From Brevundimonas sp. Root1279 (GTDB lineage: Bacteria; Pseudomonadota; Alphaproteobacteria; Caulobacterales; Caulobacteraceae), in contig NZ_LMEB01000006.1 in NCBI RefSeq assembly GCF_001425945.1, positions 62,001 through 126,000 of the forward strand: a DNA stretch of 64,000 bases, written 5' to 3'. Position 1 is the first letter of the stretch, and every line of letters begins with the position of its first letter. Shown here in pieces: positions 17,814-25,103 of this stretch. The notes beneath the pieces were generated by a model, which saw only the letters and a list, made by a program, of their open reading frames with translations, was not told the DNA's origin and did not search any database. A program made the translations under genes and the position numbers.

Positions 17814-18890
17814 CTATTTCTGCCGCGGGCTCTCCAGCCCCTCATAGGTGGTGACCAGCCGACCCTCGCGGCGCGCCTTCAGGGACCGCGCCAGCTGCTC
17901 GGCGGCGATCGTCACCTCGGCCTGGATGTCGGTGTCCTTATCCAAGGCGTCGTGGCTGGTGGCGTAGGGCTCCCAGTAGCCGATGTAGCGGTCCAGTTCG
18001 GCATCCGGCCCAGCCGGCGTCAGCTTCATGAATTTCAGCCAGTCCGAGATCGAGCGGCGCACGTTCTCGGCCCCCTCGACGTCGCCGTGCACCACCACCG
18101 AGAAGATCCGCCCCTCCAGGTGACGCGGATAGTCCCAGCCCTTGAGCTCCTCTTCCTTGGCTTTCTTCGCATCCTTGCCGTGGGTGAGCGTCGGGTCGGG
18201 GTTGCCGCCGTCGGCGCAGACCATCCGGTCCATCATCAGCTTCATCGGCGAGGACACCTGGTACCAGTTGACCGGCGTGACCAGGAACACCCCGTGCGCC
18301 TCGACCCACAACGGGTAGATGTCGTTCATCCAGTCATCGACCTGACCCAGGGAATAGTTGGGGTAGCAGCTGCACGGCCAGTGGCAGAGCGGTGCGGCGG
18401 TGGAGAAACAGGCCTTGCAGGGGTGGATCGTCCGCCCGAACTCCGAGGCCAGCCGGGACAGGTCCAGCACCGTCGTCTCGACGCCCGCCGCCTGAAGCGT
18501 CTGCTCGGCGATGGTGGCCAGCCGGAAGCTCTTGGACATCTCGCCGGGGCAGGTGTGCTCCGACCGCGACGAGCCGTTGACGACCAGGGCCCGCAGCGGG
18601 CCTGCGGGGTCCTCGTGGCGCGCCTGGGCCGCCTTCAGCGCCTCGTGGGCGTTGATCCAGTCGATCGACAGGTCGTAGGCCGGGTCGGCGTAACCGGCCC
18701 CCGCCTTTCGCGTCACCGGCGACTTGCGCCCCTCCGAATAGCCGTCCCAGGCGATGCCGGCGATCCGCTCAAGCGCGGTCTTCTCGGCCTCGAAGGCCGG
18801 GTCGGCGAAGCGGCTCAGGAAGCGGGCGGTGAAGTCCTCGCGGTTCAGCTCCGGAGATGGCATGCCCTTGCGGGGTTCCGGCGTGTCCAT
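17814..18890 (-). CDS. NADPH-dependent FMN reductase-like flavoprotein, Cys-rich
   Basis: A 358-residue protein with a flavodoxin-like FMN reductase domain from about residue 98. Its strand 1 and phosphate loop are LVVNGSSRSEHTCPG, and the NWYQVSSPMKLMMDRM stretch is typical of the NAD(P)H-quinone/FMN reductase fold. Unusually it carries about 95 helical residues in front, and five cysteines between 158 and 175 (C158, C161, C169, C173, C175) right after the second strand. Iron-sulfur flavoproteins have a cysteine cluster at this position, so a bound cluster or disulfide is possible but unproven. It lies on the opposite strand to the bolA and grxD genes around it. Confidence 0.75.
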   Translation of the reverse strand: MDTPEPRKGMPSPELNREDFTARFLSRFADPAFEAEKTALERIAGIAWDGYSEGRKSPVTRKAGAGYADPAYDLSIDWINAHEALKAAQARHEDPAGPLRALVVNGSSRSEHTCPGEMSKSFRLATIAEQTLQAAGVETTVLDLSRLASEFGRTIHPCKACFSTAAPLCHWPCSCYPNYSLGQVDDWMNDIYPLWVEAHGVFLVTPVNWYQVSSPMKLMMDRMVCADGGNPDPTLTHGKDAKKAKEEELKGWDYPRHLEGRIFSVVVHGDVEGAENVRRSISDWLKFMKLTPAGPDAELDRYIGYWEPYATSHDALDKDTDIQAEVTIAAEQLARSLKARREGRLVTTYEGLESPRQK

Positions 18891-19062
18891 GGCGCGTCCT
18901 CAGCCCGGCAGGGGCGTCGTCCTAACGTGAGGAAAAGCCCCGCTGTTCCGGCCCCAGACGGCCTCGACCCTGTCAGGCGAAACCCGGGCGCGGCGGTGCG
19001 CCGCCCTTGACCCTAGGCCCCCGCGCCCCTAGCTGACGCCCTTCATCGAAAGGCCCTGCCCC

Positions 19063-19419
19063 GTGACCGACCAAGCCGCCGCCAGCCCCGTCCACGCCTT
19101 CATCAGCGACACGATCAAGGGCCACGACGTCGTCCTGTTCATGAAGGGCACGCCGGACGCGCCCCGCTGCGGCTTCTCTTCGCTGGCGGTGCAGATCCTC
19201 GACCACGTCGGCGCGTCGTTCGTCGGCGTCGACGTGCTGCAGGATGAAGCCCTGCGTGAGGGCATCAAGACCTTCAGCGACTGGCCGACCATCCCGCAGC
19301 TCTACATCAAGGGCGAGTTCGTGGGCGGCTCGGATATCGTGCGCGAGATGTTCAACGCCGGCGAGCTGCAGGCCCTGCTGGCCGAAAAGGGCGTGGCCCT
19401 GGGCGAAGTCGACGCCTGA
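19063..19419 (+). CDS. grxD: Monothiol glutaredoxin, Grx4 family
   Basis: A 118-residue CGFS-type glutaredoxin that binds a [2Fe-2S] cluster with glutathione and hands it on, often together with BolA. The active site reads RCGFSS, followed by the WPTIPQLYIKGEFVGGSD segment that contacts glutathione. The GTG at 19063 has a GAAAGG site upstream. Its stop overlaps the start of the next gene by one base, so the two are coupled. Confidence 0.93.
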   Translation: MTDQAAASPVHAFISDTIKGHDVVLFMKGTPDAPRCGFSSLAVQILDHVGASFVGVDVLQDEALREGIKTFSDWPTIPQLYIKGEFVGGSDIVREMFNAGELQALLAEKGVALGEVDA

Positions 19420-19847
19420 TGGCGAGGGCCCAGCTGGAGCCCCGGTCGGACCGCGAGATTTTCGTGCATCCGCTCGAGGTCCGGCCTGAGCACATCGACG
19501 AGAACGGCCACGTCAACAATGTGGTCTATGTCGGCTGGCTGCAGGACGCCGGCACGGCCCATTGGAACGCCCGCTTCAGCCCCGAGGACCGCGCCCGCTG
19601 GTCCTGGGTCGGGGTCCGGCACGAGATCGACTATTTCCGCCCCCTGATGCCCGACGCGACCGGCGTGAAGGCCCGCACCTGGGTGGGCGAGCCGCAAGGC
19701 CCGCGCTTCAACCGCTTCGTCCGCATCGAGGACGCCGACGGCAAGCTGTGCGCCCAGGGCGTCACGGAGTGGGTGCTGGTCGATGCGACGACCATGCGGC
19801 CCCATCGCATCCCCGCGGACATGCTGCCCGCCTTCGAGGCCGGCTGA
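19419..19847 (+). CDS. 4HBT-fold acyl-CoA thioesterase
   Basis: A 142-residue hot-dog-fold protein of the 4-hydroxybenzoyl-CoA thioesterase/YbgC group. The signature HIDENGHVNNVVYVGWLQDA (about 25-44) includes the expected catalytic-region Asp/Asn residues, and the FRPLMPDATGVKARTWVGEP segment is typical. It probably hydrolyses acyl-CoA esters; chain length is unknown. It is joined to grxD by a one-base overlap (TGATGG), but no functional connection with iron-sulfur work is obvious. Confidence 0.85.
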   Translation: MARAQLEPRSDREIFVHPLEVRPEHIDENGHVNNVVYVGWLQDAGTAHWNARFSPEDRARWSWVGVRHEIDYFRPLMPDATGVKARTWVGEPQGPRFNRFVRIEDADGKLCAQGVTEWVLVDATTMRPHRIPADMLPAFEAG

Positions 19848-19880
19848 GACCCGAACCCCGCGCCACCGGGCTCGGTCTCA
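19845..19880 (+). terminator. Possible terminator hairpin after thioesterase gene
   Basis: TGAGACC (19845-19851, including the stop codon) pairs with GGTCTCA (19874-19880) around a GC-rich loop; GGGTTTCCCC follows. The lack of a clear U-run keeps this tentative. Confidence 0.3.
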
Positions 19881-19969
19881 GGGTTTCCCCTGATCCTCGA
19901 CGGCTCCGCTTGCTGCTAAGCATTCCGGCTTCGTACCGGTGAATTCCGGCGCCGCGCGGGAGGGATCGC

Positions 19970-20656
19970 ATGGTGTCCAGCGAGACCTGGACCGCCGCAG
20001 CCGCCTGGGTCGCCGCCGGGCTGACCGCCCTCGTCGCCGGTCCGGACCTGTGGGACCGCATCCATGGGGCCAAGATCGAGGTCAGCCCGCCGCGCCAGGT
20101 GCTGCTCTATCGCGACGGCGCCGATGAGAACTCGATCATGTGGGTGGCCCTCGACACCACCATCCTCAACCGCTCGCGTTTCCCCGACACAACCGAAAGC
20201 CTGGTGCTGAGGATCAGCGGCGCCCCGCCGGGCAAGGAGGCTGTGTTTCGGGCCGAGTCGACCGTGGAGCCGATCTTCTCCACCACGGACGACGATGTCG
20301 TCGCCTGCCCGGAAATGACCCGATGTATTCGCAAGAAACAGATGACAATCGGAGAGGAACGCGCGGACGGGATTAACATTTCGGGCGGAAACGCCCTGTC
20401 GCTCTACATCAGCTTCCCCCTGTCCATGGGGAATTGCATCTCGGAGACATCGGCCTGCGAAGCCTATGCCGATTTCAATAGTGCGTCTGGGATACTTGAG
20501 CCCAACCCTGATCTTCGATTTACGGTCGAGCTTTCCATGGCCGAAGACGGCCGCAAGTACGTGACCTGCGCCCTGTCGAACGAGACGCGGCAGGCTTGGG
20601 CCTACATCATCAAGCGAACAGGAGAGAACGGATGGGCGACCGGAAACTGCATCTGA
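19970..20656 (+). CDS. Membrane-anchored protein of unknown function
   Basis: A 228-residue protein with one N-terminal hydrophobic segment (about residues 8-28), then a beta-rich extracytoplasmic domain with paired cysteines (CPEMTRC and CISETSAC, about residues 107-113 and 148-154), suggesting periplasmic disulfides. The ribosome site GGGAGGGA is strong. The stretch from about 20,300 to 20,600 uses noticeably more A/T-ending codons than its surroundings, a possible sign of acquired DNA. I do not recognise a family. Its 3' end overlaps the next lipoprotein gene by 25 bp. Confidence 0.7.
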   Translation: MVSSETWTAAAAWVAAGLTALVAGPDLWDRIHGAKIEVSPPRQVLLYRDGADENSIMWVALDTTILNRSRFPDTTESLVLRISGAPPGKEAVFRAESTVEPIFSTTDDDVVACPEMTRCIRKKQMTIGEERADGINISGGNALSLYISFPLSMGNCISETSACEAYADFNSASGILEPNPDLRFTVELSMAEDGRKYVTCALSNETRQAWAYIIKRTGENGWATGNCI

Positions 20657-20940
20657 TGGCCGTGGCCGCGCCGCTTACGGCCGCGCTCTGCCTGACGGCC
20701 TGCACCCAACAGGAGGCCAAGACGCCTGCGCCCGACGAGACGACCGCAGAGACGCCGCCGCCGACTGAACTCAAGCCGCCCCAGGAAACCCCGCCTACGC
20801 CCCCGGGACAGGACCGGGAGCCGCCGAAACCGACCGACGACGAGGTGCTCCCGTCGTCGCCCCCGCCGCCGCCACCCCCGCCGCCGCTGCCCACCTGTCC
20901 GGGCGACCCTCGCTGTGAAGGCAAGGTCGTTACGCGCTGA
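20632..20940 (+). CDS. Proline-rich lipoprotein ending in CPGDPRCE motif
   Basis: A 102-residue lipoprotein from the ATG at 20632, preceded by GGAGAG. The signal peptide ends in the lipobox LTAC (Cys near residue 24). The mature part is almost entirely Pro/Thr/Glu/Asp, including a run of nine or so prolines, which points to an extended spacer projecting through the periplasm. The C-terminus is TCPGDPRCEGKVVTR. The same CPGDPRCE octapeptide ends the next small lipoprotein, so the two are linked by descent or function. No known family recognised. Confidence 0.7.
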   Translation: MGDRKLHLMAVAAPLTAALCLTACTQQEAKTPAPDETTAETPPPTELKPPQETPPTPPGQDREPPKPTDDEVLPSSPPPPPPPPPLPTCPGDPRCEGKVVTR

Positions 20941-20997
20941 ACGAAGCCCGACAGGGCATGGACCGCGGCGTCGCTTCGAAAGGAACGGAGAAACGCC

Positions 20998-21141
20998 ATG
21001 AGCAAGTCGAAGAACGTGACGACGCTCGTCTATGCCCTGTCGATCATCGCTGTGGTCGCCAGCCTGTCGGCCTGCCGCGATCCGGCCAGGAAGAAGCTGC
21101 CCGTCTGTCCGGGCGATCCACGCTGCGAGCAGTTGTTGTAG
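20998..21141 (+). CDS. Tiny lipoprotein with CPGDPRCE tail
   Basis: A 47-residue protein with a short basic N-terminus (MSKSKNV), a hydrophobic core and the lipobox LSAC (Cys26). The mature part would have only about 22 residues, ending KLPVCPGDPRCEQLL. It has a GGAACGGAG ribosome region 8-15 bp before the ATG. The octapeptide CPGDPRCE is shared with the upstream proline-rich lipoprotein, which supports its being a real gene. The two cysteines could form a small disulfide loop. Function unknown. Confidence 0.6.
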   Translation: MSKSKNVTTLVYALSIIAVVASLSACRDPARKKLPVCPGDPRCEQLL

Positions 21142-21152
21142 CGAGCCTGCGC

Positions 21153-21572
21153 TCAGCCGCGCGGCATCTGGTAGGGATTCTCTACCGAGACCCGCGCGCC
21201 GGGCTCCAGGCCCATCTCCTGGAAGGTCCAGCGCATCTCGACGCCCTCAGGCTTCGGATCGCGGCACAGATCTTCCTTGATGCGGCGCAGGCTGATCACC
21301 GCGCCGTCGCCGCCCCGGCGGATGATCGGGGTTAGATCGGCCTTCGCGGTGCAGCCGTTCGAACTGACCCAGAAGACGGCCTCGTTCTGGGCGATGGCCG
21401 CCGCATGCACGGGCTCGATCTGGCCCGGCAGGTCGCCGGCCGAGGGTTCTTCGACCTTGGTCAGCTGGTTCAGCTGAGCCAGGACGGGTTGGGTGGTCTG
21501 TTGAACCCAAGCGCAGCCGGATGCGGTGACGGCGAACGCGAGGATCGCGCCGAGCTTGGCGAACCGTCTCAT
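21153..21572 (-). CDS. Lipoprotein of unknown function
   Basis: A 139-residue protein from the ATG at 21572. The signal peptide MRRFAKLGAILAFAVTASGC ends in a lipobox (Cys20). The mature part holds two further cysteines (SNGCTAK and DLCRDPK) about 25 residues apart and a mixed alpha/beta pattern. It is convergent with the tiny lipoprotein gene, 11 bp apart. I recognise no family; similar short lipoproteins are common in Caulobacterales. Confidence 0.65.
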   Translation of the reverse strand: MRRFAKLGAILAFAVTASGCAWVQQTTQPVLAQLNQLTKVEEPSAGDLPGQIEPVHAAAIAQNEAVFWVSSNGCTAKADLTPIIRRGGDGAVISLRRIKEDLCRDPKPEGVEMRWTFQEMGLEPGARVSVENPYQMPRG

Positions 21573-21699
21573 CTCCTGCCTCCCGCAGCCGGATTCTGAA
21601 CTATGGCCAGATTGCGCCTGTTCCCGTGACATTGAAAGCCCACCGTTCGGCTTAGTCCCCCGTCCGAAGACGGATCATCCCCAGCATTCGCCGCAAATA

Positions 21700-21729
21700 G
21701 AAAGGCCCCGGATTGCTCCGGGGCCTTTC
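21700..21729 (-). terminator. Rho-independent terminator of rpsD
   Basis: GAAAGGCCCCGG (21700-21711) and CCGGGGCCTTTC (21718-21729) make a perfect 12-bp stem with a 6-nt loop, followed on the minus strand by the T-rich CTATTTG. A second small hairpin (CCGCTTT/AAAGCGG, 21741-21756) lies between it and the rpsD stop. Confidence 0.85.
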
Positions 21730-21768
21730 CAGATACTCTACCGCTTTGAAAAGCGGGGCGAAACCGGC

Positions 21769-22386
21769 TTACGACGAGTAGTATTCGACGACCAGGTTCG
21801 GCTCCATCTTCACCGGGAACGGCACGTCGGCCAGTTCCGGCACGCGGACGTAGCGGACCGTGAAGCCGCGGTCGCCCAGCTCGAGGTAGTCCGGCACGTC
21901 ACGTTCCGACGACTGCTGGGCTTCGAGCACCAGCGCCATGGCGCGCGACTTTTCCTTGACCTCGATGACCTGGCCCGGCTTCACGCGGTACGAACCGATG
22001 TCGACCTTCTTGCCGTCGACGGTCACGTGGCCGTGGCTGACGAACTGGCGAGCGGCCCAGACGGTCGGGACGAATTTGGCGCGGTAGACGATGGCGTCCA
22101 GGCGCGATTCCAGCAGGCCGATCAGGTTCTCCGAGCTGTTGCCCTTGCGACGGGTCGCTTCGGCGTAGGTCGCGGCGAACTGCTTCTCGGTGATGTTGCC
22201 GTAGTAGCCCTTCAGCTTCTGCTTGGCCTTCAGCTGCAGGCCGAAGTCCGAGACTTTCGACTTGCGGCGCTGACCGTGCTGGCCGGGGCCGTACGAGCGC
22301 TTGTTAACCGGGGACTTCGAGCGGCCCCACAGGTTTTCACCCATGGCGCGGTCGATCTTGTACTTGGCGCTGTGGCGCTTGGACAT
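21769..22386 (-). CDS. rpsD: 30S ribosomal protein S4
   Basis: Ribosomal protein S4, 205 residues, the usual length. It binds 16S rRNA early in small-subunit assembly and contributes to decoding accuracy. It begins [20 protein letters not shown], has the S4 RNA-binding domain (about 95-160) with [19 protein letters not shown], and ends NLVVEYYSS. As usual in alphaproteobacteria it is alone, not in the alpha operon, and is followed by a strong terminator. Confidence 0.98.
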   Translation of the reverse strand: MSKRHSAKYKIDRAMGENLWGRSKSPVNKRSYGPGQHGQRRKSKVSDFGLQLKAKQKLKGYYGNITEKQFAATYAEATRRKGNSSENLIGLLESRLDAIVYRAKFVPTVWAARQFVSHGHVTVDGKKVDIGSYRVKPGQVIEVKEKSRAMALVLEAQQSSERDVPDYLELGDRGFTVRYVRVPELADVPFPVKMEPNLVVEYYSS

Positions 22387-22553
22387 AAGTCACTCTCTAT
22401 GCTGATGCGGCCCGGCATCCCCGTTAGTGGGAATGCGATCTCAACGGCGGTCCACGCATCGTCCGTCATAGGACGCGCCCCGAGCCGAGGCCTGGGACGT
22501 GAAGGCGGCGCTTATGCCCATGGAGCGGGCACGAGTCAACGCCGGCGGCGCTG

Positions 22554-24926
22554 TCAGGCCGCCTCGCTCTCCAGCATCCCGGCCGGAATGATCAGAACGT
22601 CGGCCCCGGCCGCCGCCTGGGTGTCGCGACCCGGCCGACCCAGCAGATAGCCCTGGGCCTCGTTGCAGCCCTGCTCGCGCAGGAAGGCCAGTTGGCCGCT
22701 GGTCTCCACGCCCTCGGCCAGGACCGGGATGTCCAGGCTCTCGCCCAGGGCCAGCACGGCGCGGATGATGGCGCGCGACTGCGGGCTGGCGTCGACCTCG
22801 GACATGAACGACCGGTCCAGCTTGATCTTGTCGAACGGGAAGGCGCGCAGGGTCGACAGCGACGAATAGCCGGTGCCGAAGTCGTCCATGGCGATCGACA
22901 CGCCCAGGCCCTTCAGTTGACGCAGCACATGGGTGGTGCGGGTCAGGTCCGAGATCATCGCCGTCTCGGTGATCTCCAGCTCCAGCCGGCTCGGCGACAG
23001 TCCGCTCTCCAGCAGCACCTGATGCACGAGGCGCGGCAGGTCGGTGTGCGACAGCTGCACCGGCGACAGGTTGACCGCGATCTTGTGCGGCTCCTTCCAG
23101 GCGGCCGCCTCGGCGCAGGCGCGGCGCAGCACCCATTCGCCGATCTGCAGGATCAGGCCGGTTTCCTCGGCGATCGGAATGAAATCGGCCGGCGAGATGA
23201 ATTTCCCGTCCGCCTGCGGCCAGCGCAGAAGGGCCTCGAAGCCGGTCACCTTGCCGGTCTCCAGCGAGGCCTGCACCTGGTAGTGCAGCTCGAACCGCTC
23301 GTGATCCAGCGCCTCGCGCAGGCCCTGGGTGATGCGGCGACGCTCGCGCACCGCCTCGTCCATCGCCCCTTCGTAGAAACAGATGTCGTCGGTCAGCGAG
23401 GCCTTGGCCCGGTACATGGCCAGGTCGGCGTCATTGATCAGCACCGAGGGCTCGGTCGCGTCGTCCGGCCAGACGGCGATGCCGATGCTGGCCCCGCACT
23501 GCAGCTCGGCGTGCTCGGCCTGCATCGGCGTCAGGGCTGCGGCGCGCAGGCGCTCGGCCGCCTCGAAGGCCTCGATGCGGTCGTCGATCGGCACGATGGC
23601 GACGAACTCGTCGCCGCCCAGTCGGGCCACGAACTCGCCCTCGCGCACGGCCTCCTTCATCTGGCCCGCGACGTGGACCAGCACCTGGTCGCCCACGGCG
23701 TGGCCGTAGATGTCGTTGATCTCCTTGAACCGGTCCAGGTCCATGGCCAGCAGGGCGAAGCGGCGGCCCGGCTCGGACACCGCCGCCTGACGCTCCAGCT
23801 TTTCCAGGAACGAGGCGCGGTTGGGCAGACCGGTCAGGCTGTCGTTGCGGGCCAGGTGGGCGATGCGCCTTTCCTGGGCCAGGCGGGCGCGCAGATCGCG
23901 CACGGCGAAGATTCGGGCGTCGCCGGCCACGCCGTCATCGCGCCGCTCGCGGCGCACGGCCACCTCGACCGGGATCACCGTGCCGTCGGCGGCCTTCAGC
24001 TCGCTCTGGACCAGGGCGCCGCCGAGCATGTCTTCGGCCTGGTCGACCCAGTCCGACACCCGGCGTCCCACGACGGCGGAAGCCGGAGCTCCGCACAGTT
24101 CGGCGAAGGCCGCATTGACGATCAGGACGCCCTCGTCGCCCTCGACCAGCATGCCGTCGACGCTGCCCTCGATCAGCAGGCTCAGGCGCTTCTGGGCGAT
24201 CTTGCGGGTCTGGTCCTCCAGCGCCTGACTGGCCAGGGCGACGCTGAGGATCAGGAAGGCCACCGAGGCCACCGCCGCCGCCAGCAGGCCGCGGGCGGTC
24301 TCGCCCGTCGCGGCGCCGTCCAGCGGCGCCAGGGGCACGACGTCCAGCGCGCCCATGCCGGTGAAGTGCAGGGCGACGATGGTCAGCACCATGGAGCCCG
24401 GAACCATGGCCCAGCGCCGGCCCTTCAGGCCACGCCGCGCCAGGTCGAAGGTCAGGGCCCCGCCCGCGGCCGCGGCCAGCACCGAGGCGGCGACATAGGC
24501 CGCGTGCCAGCTGATCAGGGCGTCAGCCGTGAAGGCCGCCATGCCGGTGTAGTGCATGGCCGCGGTGGTCAGGCCGAACACGACGCCGCCCGCGACGGCC
24601 GCTGCGCGCGTGCGCCGCGTCCCGATTATCAGGGCCGCGCCGACTCCGACCACGGCCACGGCGAGCGAGACCCCGGTCAGGACCGGCGCATAGGTCGTCT
24701 CGGCGCCCGGCTGATAGGCCAACATGGCCACGAAGTGGGTGCACCAGATGGTCGCCCCGCCCGAGATGGCGCCCAGGAAGGTCCAGGTCATGCGCGCACC
24801 GACGGCGCTGCCGCGCAGCTTCTCGAACAGTCGCAGCGTCACCCACGACCCCAGCACGCAGATCAGCGCAGCCAGGCCGGTGAGGAAGTAGTCGTGCTGG
24901 TCGATGAGGCAGGAAAGAATACGCAT
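22554..24926 (-). CDS. MHYT-PAS-GGDEF-EAL cyclic-di-GMP enzyme
   Basis: A 790-residue membrane-bound protein predicted both to make and to break c-di-GMP. Residues 1 to about 235 form an MHYT sensor of seven membrane helices with three repeats (WCTHFVAM, AAMHYTGM, ALHFTGM), proposed to bind copper and sense oxygen, CO or NO. A PAS domain follows (about 250-350). The GGDEF domain is intact (GGDEF at 437-441). The EAL domain is also intact (E564 of EAL, with NLSPVQL, DDFGTGYSSL and AEGVET), so either activity is possible. The net direction cannot be told from sequence. Candidate CtrA-like sites lie about 80 bp upstream, which would tie it to the swarmer-stalked cycle. Confidence 0.93.
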   Translation of the reverse strand: MRILSCLIDQHDYFLTGLAALICVLGSWVTLRLFEKLRGSAVGARMTWTFLGAISGGATIWCTHFVAMLAYQPGAETTYAPVLTGVSLAVAVVGVGAALIIGTRRTRAAAVAGGVVFGLTTAAMHYTGMAAFTADALISWHAAYVAASVLAAAAGGALTFDLARRGLKGRRWAMVPGSMVLTIVALHFTGMGALDVVPLAPLDGAATGETARGLLAAAVASVAFLILSVALASQALEDQTRKIAQKRLSLLIEGSVDGMLVEGDEGVLIVNAAFAELCGAPASAVVGRRVSDWVDQAEDMLGGALVQSELKAADGTVIPVEVAVRRERRDDGVAGDARIFAVRDLRARLAQERRIAHLARNDSLTGLPNRASFLEKLERQAAVSEPGRRFALLAMDLDRFKEINDIYGHAVGDQVLVHVAGQMKEAVREGEFVARLGGDEFVAIVPIDDRIEAFEAAERLRAAALTPMQAEHAELQCGASIGIAVWPDDATEPSVLINDADLAMYRAKASLTDDICFYEGAMDEAVRERRRITQGLREALDHERFELHYQVQASLETGKVTGFEALLRWPQADGKFISPADFIPIAEETGLILQIGEWVLRRACAEAAAWKEPHKIAVNLSPVQLSHTDLPRLVHQVLLESGLSPSRLELEITETAMISDLTRTTHVLRQLKGLGVSIAMDDFGTGYSSLSTLRAFPFDKIKLDRSFMSEVDASPQSRAIIRAVLALGESLDIPVLAEGVETSGQLAFLREQGCNEAQGYLLGRPGRDTQAAAGADVLIIPAGMLESEAA

Positions 24927-24984
24927 CGCGGCCTTCGGGGGAGGAAACGGCAGCCTCCTCCCTACACAAAGACCTTGATCTCTC

Positions 24985-25014
24985 GCCTAACGCTTAGGCT
25001 TAACCAGCGTTAAC
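24985..25014 (-). promoter_or_regulatory. CtrA-like site and palindrome upstream of MHYT gene
   Basis: TTAA (25000-25003) and TTAAC (25010-25014) are spaced by 6 bp, one short of the CtrA consensus of 7. Just beside them GCCTAA (24985-24990) and TTAGGC (24994-24999) form a perfect inverted repeat. The pair lies 60-90 bp before the start codon. Confidence 0.4.
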
Positions 25015-25103
25015 GGAGGACCGGGCTCAGACGCGTCAAGTAAAGCCTCCCCCGCCCCGAGGTGAGACGCGAACATCGTTCAAGGAACCTTCCAGACGCA
25101 AGC

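Noticed and set aside
22692..25013. A 773-codon plus-strand frame over the MHYT-GGDEF-EAL gene
   Set aside because: Antisense shadow; the minus-strand protein has intact GGDEF, EAL and MHYT motifs.
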